Below are positions 1 to 5,885 of a stretch of DNA of 6,294 bases, one piece after another (within the stretch, counting starts at the first letter, position 1; each line of letters starts with the position of its first letter). The DNA comes from JBCBZH01 sp039815415 (GTDB lineage Bacteria > Bacteroidota > Rhodothermia > Rhodothermales > Rubricoccaceae). The DNA is taken from assembly GCA_039815415.1 (NCBI GenBank), contig JBCBZH010000259.1, positions 1-6,294 of the forward strand. The letters run 5' to 3'. Under the pieces are notes generated by a model. That model saw nothing but the letters and a program-made list of their open reading frames with translations. It was not told where the DNA came from and did no database searches. The translations under genes and the position numbers were made by a program.

Positions 1-354
1 ATCTCTCTGGCCCCGATGTTCGGCTTCCTCGGAACGGTGATCGGAATGGTCGAGGCCTTCGACGCCATCGAAGAGGCCGGCGACATCTCGCCAAGCCTCG
101 TTGCTGGTGGTATCAAGGTGGCTCTCCTCACGACCGTCTTCGGGCTGATCACGGCCATCATCTTGCAGATCTTCTACAACTACGCCGTGTCCAAGATCGA
201 CCGCATCACAGCTGACATGGAGGAAGCCTCCGTCGAGCTGATCGACTCGTTGGCGATGATGAACATGGGGCGCTCGCCGCGTCTCGCAGGTCGGAGCACT
301 GCTACGCTGCCTTCCGCCAGCGCGGAGCTAGGCTCCGGCGACAGCGACGCCTGA
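1..354 (+). CDS. exbB: ExbB/TolQ/MotA-family proton channel protein, 3' part
   Basis: This is the C-terminal 117 residues of an inner-membrane proton-channel subunit. The reading frame is open to the first base of the window, so the true start lies upstream and the ATG at 16 is internal. Two hydrophobic segments match the last two helices of the family: one carries the GFLGTVIGMVEAF signature (about residues 8-20 of the fragment), the other runs LLTTVFGLITAIILQIFYNY, with the conserved small and Thr residues that line the channel. A short charged helix and a Ser/Ala-rich cytoplasmic tail follow. In this family ExbB pentamers surround an ExbD dimer and pass protons to power TonB- or Tol-like partners. 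Two exbD genes downstream support ExbB over flagellar MotA. The exact partner system is not shown, so the symbol is by family and context. Confidence 0.9.
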   Translation: MSLAPMFGFLGTVIGMVEAFDAIEEAGDISPSLVAGGIKVALLTTVFGLITAIILQIFYNYAVSKIDRITADMEEASVELIDSLAMMNMGRSPRLAGRSTATLPSASAELGSGDSDA

Positions 355-361
355 CGTCACT

Positions 362-388
362 GGCCCCGGGCAGGATATGCCCGGGGCT
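362..388 (+). terminator. Strong hairpin after exbB, possible attenuator or mRNA-processing site
   Basis: CCCCGGGCA (364-372) pairs perfectly with TGCCCGGGG (378-386) around a 5-base loop. G363-C387 and a G-U pair at 362/388 extend the stem to about 11 bp. It starts 8 bases after the exbB stop codon. What follows is pyrimidine-rich (GACTTCTCTCGTT) but not a clean T-run, so complete intrinsic termination is doubtful. Partial termination or 3'-end protection that lowers expression of the downstream genes relative to exbB is an inference. Confidence 0.55.
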
Positions 389-403
389 GACTTCTCTCGT
401 TGC

Positions 404-418
404 GCGGCCTCAGGCCGC
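404..418 (+). repeat. Second small inverted repeat in the exbB downstream gap
   Basis: GCGGCC (404-409) and GGCCGC (413-418) form a 6-bp GC-only stem with a 3-base loop, 15 bases after the first hairpin. TTCGTT follows. With the first hairpin it gives the transcript two adjacent structures before the next start codon at 460. GGCC recurs further along the same gap, so part of this may be local GC bias. Confidence 0.4.
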
Positions 419-459
419 TTCGTTGCCTCCCGGCCCTCGCGGCCTGTCCCTCCTTTCTC

Positions 460-729
460 ATGGACCAAATTCTCATCTACGTTGCCCTGGGCATCATCGC
501 AGTCTGTCTGTTGATGATCATCGGGTTTGGGGCAAAGAACGCAGGCGCACGTCTCAAGGGCGAGAGCAAGATGGTGCTGTTCGCCTTCGCGCTTCCGCTC
601 GTCCTCCTCGGCATCATGTTCGCCGTGTATGGCACGTGGACCAGTGCTTTCGTCGTTACAGCCGTGTCGCTGACACTTCTTGGCTTGTTGTCTCTGTTGG
701 TGACCGGCGCGCGCAATCTCTTCAGCTGA
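460..729 (+). CDS. Small three-helix membrane protein in the exbB-exbD operon
   Basis: An 89-residue protein of no family I can name. It is almost entirely hydrophobic, with predicted membrane helices at about residues 4-24, 38-58 and 61-82. The loop at 25-37 holds Lys26, Arg31, Lys33 and Lys37, and Arg85 follows the third helix. By the positive-inside rule the N-terminus is outside, with that loop and the C-terminus in the cytoplasm. The ATG at 460 is preferred because it places Met just before the first helix. A TTG at 400 in the same frame would add 20 residues encoded by the hairpin region and is unlikely. No Shine-Dalgarno sequence is visible; the preceding 20 bases are pyrimidine-rich. 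It lies 18 bases before exbD and on the same strand, so it is probably co-transcribed. An accessory or stabilising subunit of the ExbB/ExbD motor is possible, but only position suggests it. Confidence 0.8.
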   Translation: MDQILIYVALGIIAVCLLMIIGFGAKNAGARLKGESKMVLFAFALPLVLLGIMFAVYGTWTSAFVVTAVSLTLLGLLSLLVTGARNLFS

Positions 730-738
730 TCTGATTCT

Positions 739-757
739 CTTCGGCTAATGGCCGAGG
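739..757 (+). promoter_or_regulatory. Hairpin presenting the exbD start codon in its loop
   Basis: CTTCGGC (739-745) can pair with GCCGAGG (751-757), one pair being T-G, leaving the loop TAATG (746-750). That loop contains the complete ATG at 748. There is no Shine-Dalgarno sequence, so a start codon exposed in a loop could matter for initiation or translational control. This is a paper fold only, and the stem is short. Confidence 0.3.
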
Positions 758-1341
758 CGAAGCGGACGCTCACTTTCTCTACCCTGATGTCTCTTCTCAA
801 GAAGCGCCAGAAACGCACACCGGAGATCCCGACGGCCTCGATGGCCGACATTGCGTTCCTGCTGCTCATCTTCTTCCTCGTTACCACGACGATCAACGCG
901 GACAAGGGCATTTACATGCAACTCCCGCCGAAGCTGGAGGAGACGGAGCCCCCGGAGATTCGTCAGCGGAACCTGCTCAACATCCTGGTGAACTCGGACG
1001 GCACAGTTCTCCTCGACAACGAGGTCACGAACATCGGCCAGATCCGTGAAACGGTCAAACGGCACGTGACCAACAACGGTCAGGACCCTGATCTATCCGA
1101 GAGCCCAGACAAAGCGGTCGTCTCATTCAAGACGAAACGCGGGCTTCCCTACGAGACCTACATCGAGGTGCTAGACGAGATCAAGTCCGCCTACAATGAG
1201 CTGTACGACTCCGAGGCTCGCGCCATTGCCGGCGTGGAGTACGGCGTCTATCGTGCTCGTCTCGGTGAGGACGACCCGGATATGGTGAGGGAGAAGTTCC
1301 CCGTCAAGATCTCCCTCGCAGAGCCCGATCCAGGCGAGTAG
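748..1341 (+). CDS. exbD: ExbD/TolR-family energy-transducing protein, long form
   Basis: A 197-residue inner-membrane protein with a short cytoplasmic N-terminus, one membrane helix and a large periplasmic domain. The family signature EIPTASMADIAFLLLIFF covers residues 26-43. Asp34 sits at the position of the proton-carrying Asp of ExbD/TolR, at the start of the helix (about 33-49). The periplasmic part (50-197) contains the usual ExbD strand pattern and ends in KFPVKISLAEP, a tail typical of Bacteroidota ExbD proteins. It is longer than the roughly 140-residue E. coli ExbD, mostly through this C-terminal extension. The start at 748 is the first in frame. Met14 (ATG at 787) is an alternative giving a more usual short leader, and neither start has a Shine-Dalgarno sequence. 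It lies between the small membrane protein gene and a second exbD, and probably works with the ExbB encoded upstream. Confidence 0.93.
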   Translation: MAEAKRTLTFSTLMSLLKKRQKRTPEIPTASMADIAFLLLIFFLVTTTINADKGIYMQLPPKLEETEPPEIRQRNLLNILVNSDGTVLLDNEVTNIGQIRETVKRHVTNNGQDPDLSESPDKAVVSFKTKRGLPYETYIEVLDEIKSAYNELYDSEARAIAGVEYGVYRARLGEDDPDMVREKFPVKISLAEPDPGE

Positions 1342-1371
1342 TCCTCGCTGACCCTTTCCCCCGAATCCACT

Positions 1372-1827
1372 ATGTCGGCTCATTTCAAGAAGAAGAGCGC
1401 GAAGACCAGCCAGGAGATTCCGACGGCATCCATGCCGGACATCATCTTCATGCTGCTGATCTTCTTTATGGTCACGACCGTGCTTCGTGAGACGGACCTG
1501 CTTGTTCAGATCCAGATTCCGAAGGCCGAGGCCGTGGAGAAGATTGACCAGAAGCGCTTGATCCAGTACGTCTACATCGGGCCGGAGAAGCTCGCGGCGG
1601 GTGGCATGGGAGAGCCTGCTGTCCAGATCGATGATGCGATTGTTCGCGACTTCGAGGACATTCGCCAGGCGATGTACCGTCGCCTCCTCGAAGAGCCTCG
1701 CACCATCGTGTCGATGCGCGTCGACCACGACGTCCAGACCGGGCTCCTCTACGATGTGCAGCAGGAGCTGCGCGAAGCCGAGGCGCTCCGCGTCAACTAT
1801 TCCACGACCCGCGACGACGCGCAGTAG
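1372..1827 (+). CDS. exbD: Second ExbD/TolR-family protein, short form
   Basis: A 151-residue paralogue of the preceding gene. A Lys-rich cytoplasmic leader (residues 1-15) precedes the signature EIPTASMPDIIFMLLIFFMV (15-34), with Asp23 as the expected proton-relay residue and one membrane helix at about 22-39. The rest is periplasmic and includes the stretch VSMRVDHDVQTGLLYDVQQEL (short ExbD-type strand-turn-helix) near the C-terminus. It shares the IPTASM.DI..(L)LLIFF core with the first ExbD but differs in the periplasmic domain, so the two are not a recent duplication. The start is the only sensible ATG, 30 bases after the previous stop, with no Shine-Dalgarno sequence and a CCCTTTCCCCC tract before it. 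Paired exbD genes after exbB are common in Bacteroidota and may form an unequal ExbD dimer. It is the last gene before the terminator. Confidence 0.92.
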   Translation: MSAHFKKKSAKTSQEIPTASMPDIIFMLLIFFMVTTVLRETDLLVQIQIPKAEAVEKIDQKRLIQYVYIGPEKLAAGGMGEPAVQIDDAIVRDFEDIRQAMYRRLLEEPRTIVSMRVDHDVQTGLLYDVQQELREAEALRVNYSTTRDDAQ

Positions 1828-1850
1828 GCACCCGCGCTCGACCCATCTTC

Positions 1851-1889
1851 GGGGCGGCTCCACTCGGGGCCGCCCCGTTTCGTTTCTTG
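1851..1889 (+). terminator. Intrinsic terminator of the exbB-exbD operon
   Basis: GGGGCGGC (1851-1858) pairs with GCCGCCCC (1869-1876). A T-G and a C-G pair continue inward to a 6-base loop. The T-rich run GTTTCGTTTCTTG (1877-1889) follows directly. It begins 23 bases after the second exbD stop, has the right orientation and closes the operon, so recQ is probably transcribed from its own promoter. Confidence 0.85.
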
Positions 1890-1928
1890 CCCTGGCGCTC
1901 GCCAGCTCGAGCTGGCGGATGACCAGGG
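1890..1928. repeat. Nested inverted repeat with perfect 18-bp palindrome before recQ
   Basis: The core CGCCAGCTCGAGCTGGCG (1900-1917) is a perfect 18-bp palindrome. Outside it, CCCTGG (1890-1895) and CCAGGG (1923-1928) form a second matching pair, separated from the core by 4 and 5 unpaired bases. The element directly follows the operon terminator and ends 37 bases before the recQ ATG. A perfect dyad fits a dimeric repressor site, while the outer arms fit a cruciform or RNA hairpin. There is no T-run, so it is not an obvious terminator. Its function is inferred from position only. Confidence 0.6.
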
Positions 1929-1965
1929 AACTGCTCCGAGTGCCCCCTGCACTGGCTTGCCTCTG

Positions 1966-3924
1966 ATGGTGACGGATAGGACTTCTGAAACGGCCCACGA
2001 GGCTCTCCGGCGGGTCTGGGGCTACACATCGTTTCGCTCTGGACAGGCGGAGGCGATTGACGCGGTCATGGCCGGCCGGGATGTCTTGGCAGTGTTGCCG
2101 ACCGGAGGCGGCAAATCGCTGATTTATCAGGTGCCTGCCGTGGCGGCCCACGGGCTGGTGTTGGTGGTCTCGCCGCTCGTCGCGCTCATGCACGACCAGG
2201 TGGACGCTCTACGCCGCCGAGGCGTAGCTGCCACGAGCGTTCACAGTGGCCTCTCCAGGCGCGACCATGACCAGCTCTGGACGGATGCGGAGTTTGGCCG
2301 GTACCGGGTGATCTACATGACGCCGGAGAGAGTGCAGTCGGACCTGTTTCGAGCGCGGGCCGGACGCTTGCCGGTGACGCTCCTTGCCATTGACGAGGCT
2401 CACTGCATCAGCGAGTGGGGGCACGACTTTCGGCCGGCGTATCGCCAGCTCGCAGCCTCCAGGTCACTGCTGAAGGGGCCCAATGGAGAACGGGTGCCTG
2501 TTGCCGCTGTGACCGCCACCGCGACTCCTGAGGTCCGCCGCGACATCGTCACGCAACTCGAGCTGGTGAACCCAGAAGTGGTCGTTCGCGGCTTCGACCG
2601 GCCCAATCTCATCTGGAGCGTCCACCCGGTCGAGAACAAGGAGCAACAGGTGGCAGACGTGTTCAACGGCGTGCCAGGCTCCGGGCTGGTGTACGCTGGA
2701 ACACGCCGTGGAGCGGAGATGTGGGCGAAGCGCCTTCGCCAGCTCGGCGTCTCCGCGGAGGCGTATCACGCAGGGCTCTCCTCAGCCGAACGGCAGCGCG
2801 TGCAGACGAAATGGCTCGAAGGTGAGACACGCGTGATCGCGGCGACGAGTGCGTTCGGGATGGGCATTGACAAGCCAGACGTACGGTCCGTAGTGCATGT
2901 GGAGCTGCCACTGACCCTCGAAGCGTATTACCAGGAAGCCGGGCGCGCCGGGCGGGATGGGAATCGGGCCTACGCTGCCATCGTGTGCGGGCCAGAGGAC
3001 GCCCAGTTGCCCCGGTCGTTGATTGCAGCGTCGCATCCGACCGCGGAGCAGCTTCAGGCGATCTATACAGCGGCGGGGAGCCTCGGGCAACTCGCAGTAG
3101 GAAGTGAGCCCAGCCATCCGGTCTGGCTGTCGGTGGAGAGGCTCGCTGCAGTTGCGCAGGTGCCGATTTCGAGTGCACGCACAGCGATTGAACGGATTGA
3201 AGCCCTCGGATTCTGGAGAACACAGGCCTCCCAAGAGGGGCAGGTGCATATGCGTGTAGAGAATCCCGCCCATCTAGCGGACGCTAAGGCGACGACCTCG
3301 TCCTCACTCGCGCCGTTTCTCGACGGACTACAGAGGCAGTTGCCCGCGAGTGTCTATGGCGCTTGGGCATCAGTGCGCCTGGCTCCACTCGCCGACGCCC
3401 TCGAGCTGGCGCCGGACCGTGTCCTTGATGGACTTCGATATCTCTCCGACCGAGGCCTCCTCGAGGTCGCATCCCCGCAAGATGCGTTGCGGGTCGAGTG
3501 GCTCGGTCCTCGTCTGGAGCGCCTTCCAGTGGATCGCAACGTTCTCGACCGGACACGGAGACAGGCTCTAAAGCGATTCGAGGATCTCCTCGCGTATGTC
3601 AACGGCATTGGGTGCCGTCGCCAGCATTTTCTGGCGTATTTAGGAGAGCCGTCGCCAGCTCGATGTGGGCGGTGCGACATCTGCCTGGGACGGCACCGCC
3701 CCGATGTGATCACGCCGGAGGATGAGGGGGCTCTGCATCGCCTGCTGTCGCACATCCAATCTGGGGATCCACGTTCGAACTGGCTCGAAGGCGTGAGTCC
3801 GAGGAAACGAAACGGGCTGGTGGATTGGCTGGTGAACGAAGGCCTGGTTCGACTGGCCGACCCGCTTCGAGATGTGTTCGAACTCACCCCGAAGGGCTTG
3901 CGAGCGATCCATAAGACGGGCTGA
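1966..3924 (+). CDS. recQ: ATP-dependent DNA helicase RecQ, Bacteroidota-type layout
   Basis: A 652-residue cytoplasmic 3'-5' helicase that unwinds branched DNA in recombination and replication-fork repair. Visible motifs in order are: the Q-motif region FRSGQ (23-27), Walker A TGGGKS (Lys50), the DEAH box (143-146) followed by CISEWGHDFRP, the TATAT motif III (about 183-187), motif V with FGMGIDKPD (about 297-305), and motif VI QEAGRAGRDG (323-332) with both arginine fingers. The zinc cluster Cys550, Cys567, Cys570, Cys573 (C-x16-C-x2-C-x2-C) includes the RecQ-specific CRRQHFLAYLGE and CGRCDIC. About 200 residues with winged-helix-like segments lie between the second helicase lobe and this cluster, whereas E. 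coli RecQ has only a few dozen; this matches Bacteroidota RecQ proteins. About 75 residues follow the zinc site, ending in a winged-helix-like tail (LVNEGLVR...FELTPKGL), and no HRDC domain is evident. The ATG at 1966 is preferred to the in-frame TTG at 1957. No Shine-Dalgarno sequence is seen. Confidence 0.96.
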   Translation: MVTDRTSETAHEALRRVWGYTSFRSGQAEAIDAVMAGRDVLAVLPTGGGKSLIYQVPAVAAHGLVLVVSPLVALMHDQVDALRRRGVAATSVHSGLSRRDHDQLWTDAEFGRYRVIYMTPERVQSDLFRARAGRLPVTLLAIDEAHCISEWGHDFRPAYRQLAASRSLLKGPNGERVPVAAVTATATPEVRRDIVTQLELVNPEVVVRGFDRPNLIWSVHPVENKEQQVADVFNGVPGSGLVYAGTRRGAEMWAKRLRQLGVSAEAYHAGLSSAERQRVQTKWLEGETRVIAATSAFGMGIDKPDVRSVVHVELPLTLEAYYQEAGRAGRDGNRAYAAIVCGPEDAQLPRSLIAASHPTAEQLQAIYTAAGSLGQLAVGSEPSHPVWLSVERLAAVAQVPISSARTAIERIEALGFWRTQASQEGQVHMRVENPAHLADAKATTSSSLAPFLDGLQRQLPASVYGAWASVRLAPLADALELAPDRVLDGLRYLSDRGLLEVASPQDALRVEWLGPRLERLPVDRNVLDRTRRQALKRFEDLLAYVNGIGCRRQHFLAYLGEPSPARCGRCDICLGRHRPDVITPEDEGALHRLLSHIQSGDPRSNWLEGVSPRKRNGLVDWLVNEGLVRLADPLRDVFELTPKGLRAIHKTG

Positions 3925-3937
3925 GTCACGAACGAAA

Positions 3938-3970
3938 AACGGCCTCCGGTCGAGCAGACCGGAGGCCGTT
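3938..3970 (-). terminator. Terminator between convergent recQ and LVIVD lipoprotein genes
   Basis: AACGGCCTCCGGTC (3938-3951) and GACCGGAGGCCGTT (3957-3970) form a perfect 14-bp stem with a 5-base loop. Read on the minus strand, the hairpin runs into TTTTTCGTTCG, a standard intrinsic terminator 20 bases after the minus-strand stop. On the plus strand only GTT follows the stem, so recQ transcripts, which end 13 bases before it, are terminated less strongly, if at all. Confidence 0.9.
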
Positions 3971-3990
3971 GATACCGGGAGCCGGGGTGG

Positions 3991-5316
3991 CTACGGCATC
4001 ATCGTGTTGAGCGTCGGGCGCAGAACGAAGAGGCCGTTGGACCCGTCGTTGGCGATGACCGTGCCGCTCTCGAAGTACGGGAAGTTGCTCCACTGCCCAC
4101 CGAACTGAACCTTCTCGCTTTCGGGGAAGGTGTCGAAGTAGGCCACTTCGGTGAAGACCCCCTGCTCAATGCCAGAGATGTCTACGATCCGCAGGCCCGA
4201 CTCATAGTTGCTCTGGTAGGAGAGGTTGCCGATGATGTAGAGGTTGTGGTCGATCACCGGCAGGCCCGACTCATGCGCGAACGCGAACTCCGGCGCGTCG
4301 AGGTCCTGCAAGTCGAACACGAGCGTGCGCTGCGAGCTGGTGAGGCCGTTCATCTCGTCCAGCTCATCGTTGGCGAGGAACCAGCGCTGGTCCTCGGTGA
4401 GCCATCCCTGGTGGGTGTAGGCGTCACGCGGGTACGCGGCCTGAGAGACCACCTTGATGTTGTCCTTGTCCTCCACATCGAAGACCGTCACCACGTCCTC
4501 GTTGGAGGCAAAGCACATCTGCCGGCCCGCGTAGTCCTGGTCAGGACCACGGTAGACGAGGCACTGGGCGTCGTGGGTGTAGCCCGGAGCAGAGACCGGC
4601 GAGGCGTCGCGTGTGGCGTCCGAGAAGCAGCCCGCGAAGGTCGGGTTCTTGGGGTCGCGGATGTCCACCGCGTGGAAGCCAGGAGCGCTGCACTCTGCCG
4701 GGAGATCATCACCGACCGAGGAGGCGCCGACGGCGTAGAGGAATCCGCTCTCTTCGTCGATCACGACGTTGTGCGAGCTGCCGACGCCCTTGTAGACCAC
4801 ATCGGCCGTGAAGGCTTGGGCTTCAGTCAGGCCGCGAAGGCGGGTCAGGTCGAACACCTGAACGCCATGTCCTGGAGCCTCACTACCGATGAACGCGTGG
4901 TTGGCGTACGTCTTGATGTCGCGCCAGGTTGTCGCTGTGGTCTCCGTGGGGAGGAAGCCAAGGTTCACCGGATCCGTCGGGTTCGAGATGTCCACAAAGG
5001 CGGTTCCATTGTCGAGGCCCACGATCGCGTACTCGTTTCCGTTGGTGGGATCGGTCCAGCCCCAGATGTCGTTGGCACGCGAGGTCTCGTCGTTGAACGT
5101 GTCGATGGGCACGTGGGCGAGTAGGTCAATGTTGCTGCAGCCATAGCCGTCAGCATCGCCATCGGTGCACGGCGTGCCTTCGTCCATCATGGTCGTCGGC
5201 GTCGTGGGGCCAGCCGTCGTGGGGCTGTCGGGCATGTCCACTGCCGTCGTGCTGGAGCACGCGGCGAGCGTGAGCACGGCGGCAACGAGGGCCAAGGGAG
5301 AAAAAGAACGGGTCAT
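3991..5316 (-). CDS. LVIVD-repeat, choice-of-anchor-B family lipoprotein
   Basis: A 441-residue exported protein. A signal peptide with lipobox LAAC puts the lipidated cysteine at residue 20. A Ser/Thr/Pro linker follows (21-48), then C-TDGDADGYG-C (Cys50, Cys60), an Asp-rich loop that may bind a metal ion. From about residue 61 to 437 the chain shows the conserved family blocks: NDIWGWTDP (82-90), GTAFVDISNPTDPVNLG, WRDIKTY (131-137), GVQVFDLTRLRGL, SSHNVVIDEESGFLYAVG, YTHDAQCLVYRGPD (246-259), YTHQGWLTEDQ (300-310), NDELDE (316-321), IDHNLY (355-360), SNYESGLRIVDI and SGTVIANDGSNGLFVL. Repeats of this kind fold as a beta-propeller. The paired cysteines 209/230 and 252/268 could form disulfides in the periplasm or outside. 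The family is named for its varied anchors; here the anchor is N-terminal lipidation. The biochemical role is unknown. The gene lies 43 bases after the asparaginase-like gene and ends at the shared terminator. Confidence 0.93.
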   Translation of the reverse strand: MTRSFSPLALVAAVLTLAACSSTTAVDMPDSPTTAGPTTPTTMMDEGTPCTDGDADGYGCSNIDLLAHVPIDTFNDETSRANDIWGWTDPTNGNEYAIVGLDNGTAFVDISNPTDPVNLGFLPTETTATTWRDIKTYANHAFIGSEAPGHGVQVFDLTRLRGLTEAQAFTADVVYKGVGSSHNVVIDEESGFLYAVGASSVGDDLPAECSAPGFHAVDIRDPKNPTFAGCFSDATRDASPVSAPGYTHDAQCLVYRGPDQDYAGRQMCFASNEDVVTVFDVEDKDNIKVVSQAAYPRDAYTHQGWLTEDQRWFLANDELDEMNGLTSSQRTLVFDLQDLDAPEFAFAHESGLPVIDHNLYIIGNLSYQSNYESGLRIVDISGIEQGVFTEVAYFDTFPESEKVQFGGQWSNFPYFESGTVIANDGSNGLFVLRPTLNTMMP

Positions 5317-5359
5317 GTCGGTTTGGGTGAGAGATGTGTGACGACTCGAACGAAAAAGA

Positions 5360-5875
5360 CTAGGCCGATGGTACGGAGTCTTCCACAGTTTCGAAGCGAT
5401 TCTGTGTTCGGTTCTTCCGAACAGTGGTTGCGTCGAACACCTGGCCGTTCATGGCCACGTAGACGCCGGGGGGGAGGATCTGGGCCGCGGCCGTAGCGAA
5501 ACCCACGTTGAACTCCGCATCGGAGGCCTTGAACCGTGCAGGGGTTAACGAGCCAACGAAGACAATGGTTCGTTGGTGGACTGGACCCAACGCGTTCGAG
5601 ACGGCGCGTGCAGTGTCGGCCATCGTGTCGGTGCCGTGGGTGACCAGAATGTGCCGGGCCGAGGAGCCCTGGATGCGGTCGATGACGAGCTGGCGATCGG
5701 CATCCGTCAGCTCGAGGCTGTCTTTCTGAAACAGCACCTCGACCTCATAGTCGCACACGACACCCGCCGTCTCGAGGATCTCGGACACGAGAGGGTGGCC
5801 CACCTGGAAGGTGCTCTTGGCATCGAAATACACCTTGTCGATGGTGCCGCCTGTGGTGAAGATGTGCAGAGCCAT
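5360..5875 (-). CDS. Single-domain asparaginase-like protein
   Basis: A 171-residue protein matching only the N-terminal, catalytic-nucleophile domain of L-asparaginases, which hydrolyse asparagine to aspartate and ammonia. FTTGGTIDK (6-14) contains Thr11, equivalent to E. coli AnsB Thr12. HGTDTM (80-85) supplies Thr82-Asp83, equivalent to Thr89-Asp90, and Lys154 in VRKNR matches Lys162. VGSLTPARFKASDAEFNVGFA (107-127) and GVYVAMNGQVFD (137-148) are the expected later strands. The position of AnsB Tyr25 appears to be Phe23, although Tyr16 is nearby. The usual C-terminal domain (full enzymes are about 330 residues) is absent, and the 43 bases downstream leave no room for it. Short proteins of this design occur in several bacterial groups, so this is probably intact; its substrate is uncertain. 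The ATG at 5875 starts exactly at the family N-terminus; an in-frame ATG at 5971 would overlap the upstream gene. No Shine-Dalgarno sequence is seen. Confidence 0.9.
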   Translation of the reverse strand: MALHIFTTGGTIDKVYFDAKSTFQVGHPLVSEILETAGVVCDYEVEVLFQKDSLELTDADRQLVIDRIQGSSARHILVTHGTDTMADTARAVSNALGPVHQRTIVFVGSLTPARFKASDAEFNVGFATAAAQILPPGVYVAMNGQVFDATTVRKNRTQNRFETVEDSVPSA

Positions 5876-5885
5876 GCGAGTCGGT

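Noticed and set aside
400..459. TTG-start extension of the small membrane protein
   Set aside because: It would translate the second hairpin region and put 20 unrelated residues before the first membrane helix. The ATG at 460 is a better start.
1171..2193. A 340-codon open frame on the minus strand across exbD, the terminator and the start of recQ
   Set aside because: It is rich in His and Arg, has no family features, and spans a terminator and two well-supported genes on the other strand.
4246..5124. A 292-codon open frame on the plus strand opposite the LVIVD lipoprotein gene
   Set aside because: Its translation is rich in Arg, Val and Glu without any recognisable motif, and it lies wholly antisense to a gene with strong family matches. 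GC-rich coding DNA often leaves such open frames.
5201..5225. Direct repeat GTCGTGGGGC at 5201-5210 and 5216-5225
   Set aside because: It encodes part of the Thr/Pro linker after the lipobox and is explained by low-complexity coding sequence.
5347..5357. CGAACGAAAAA, also present beside the terminator at 3929-3939
   Set aside because: At 5347 no hairpin adjoins it, so I could not support a terminator after the asparaginase-like gene. An 11-base match alone may be chance.
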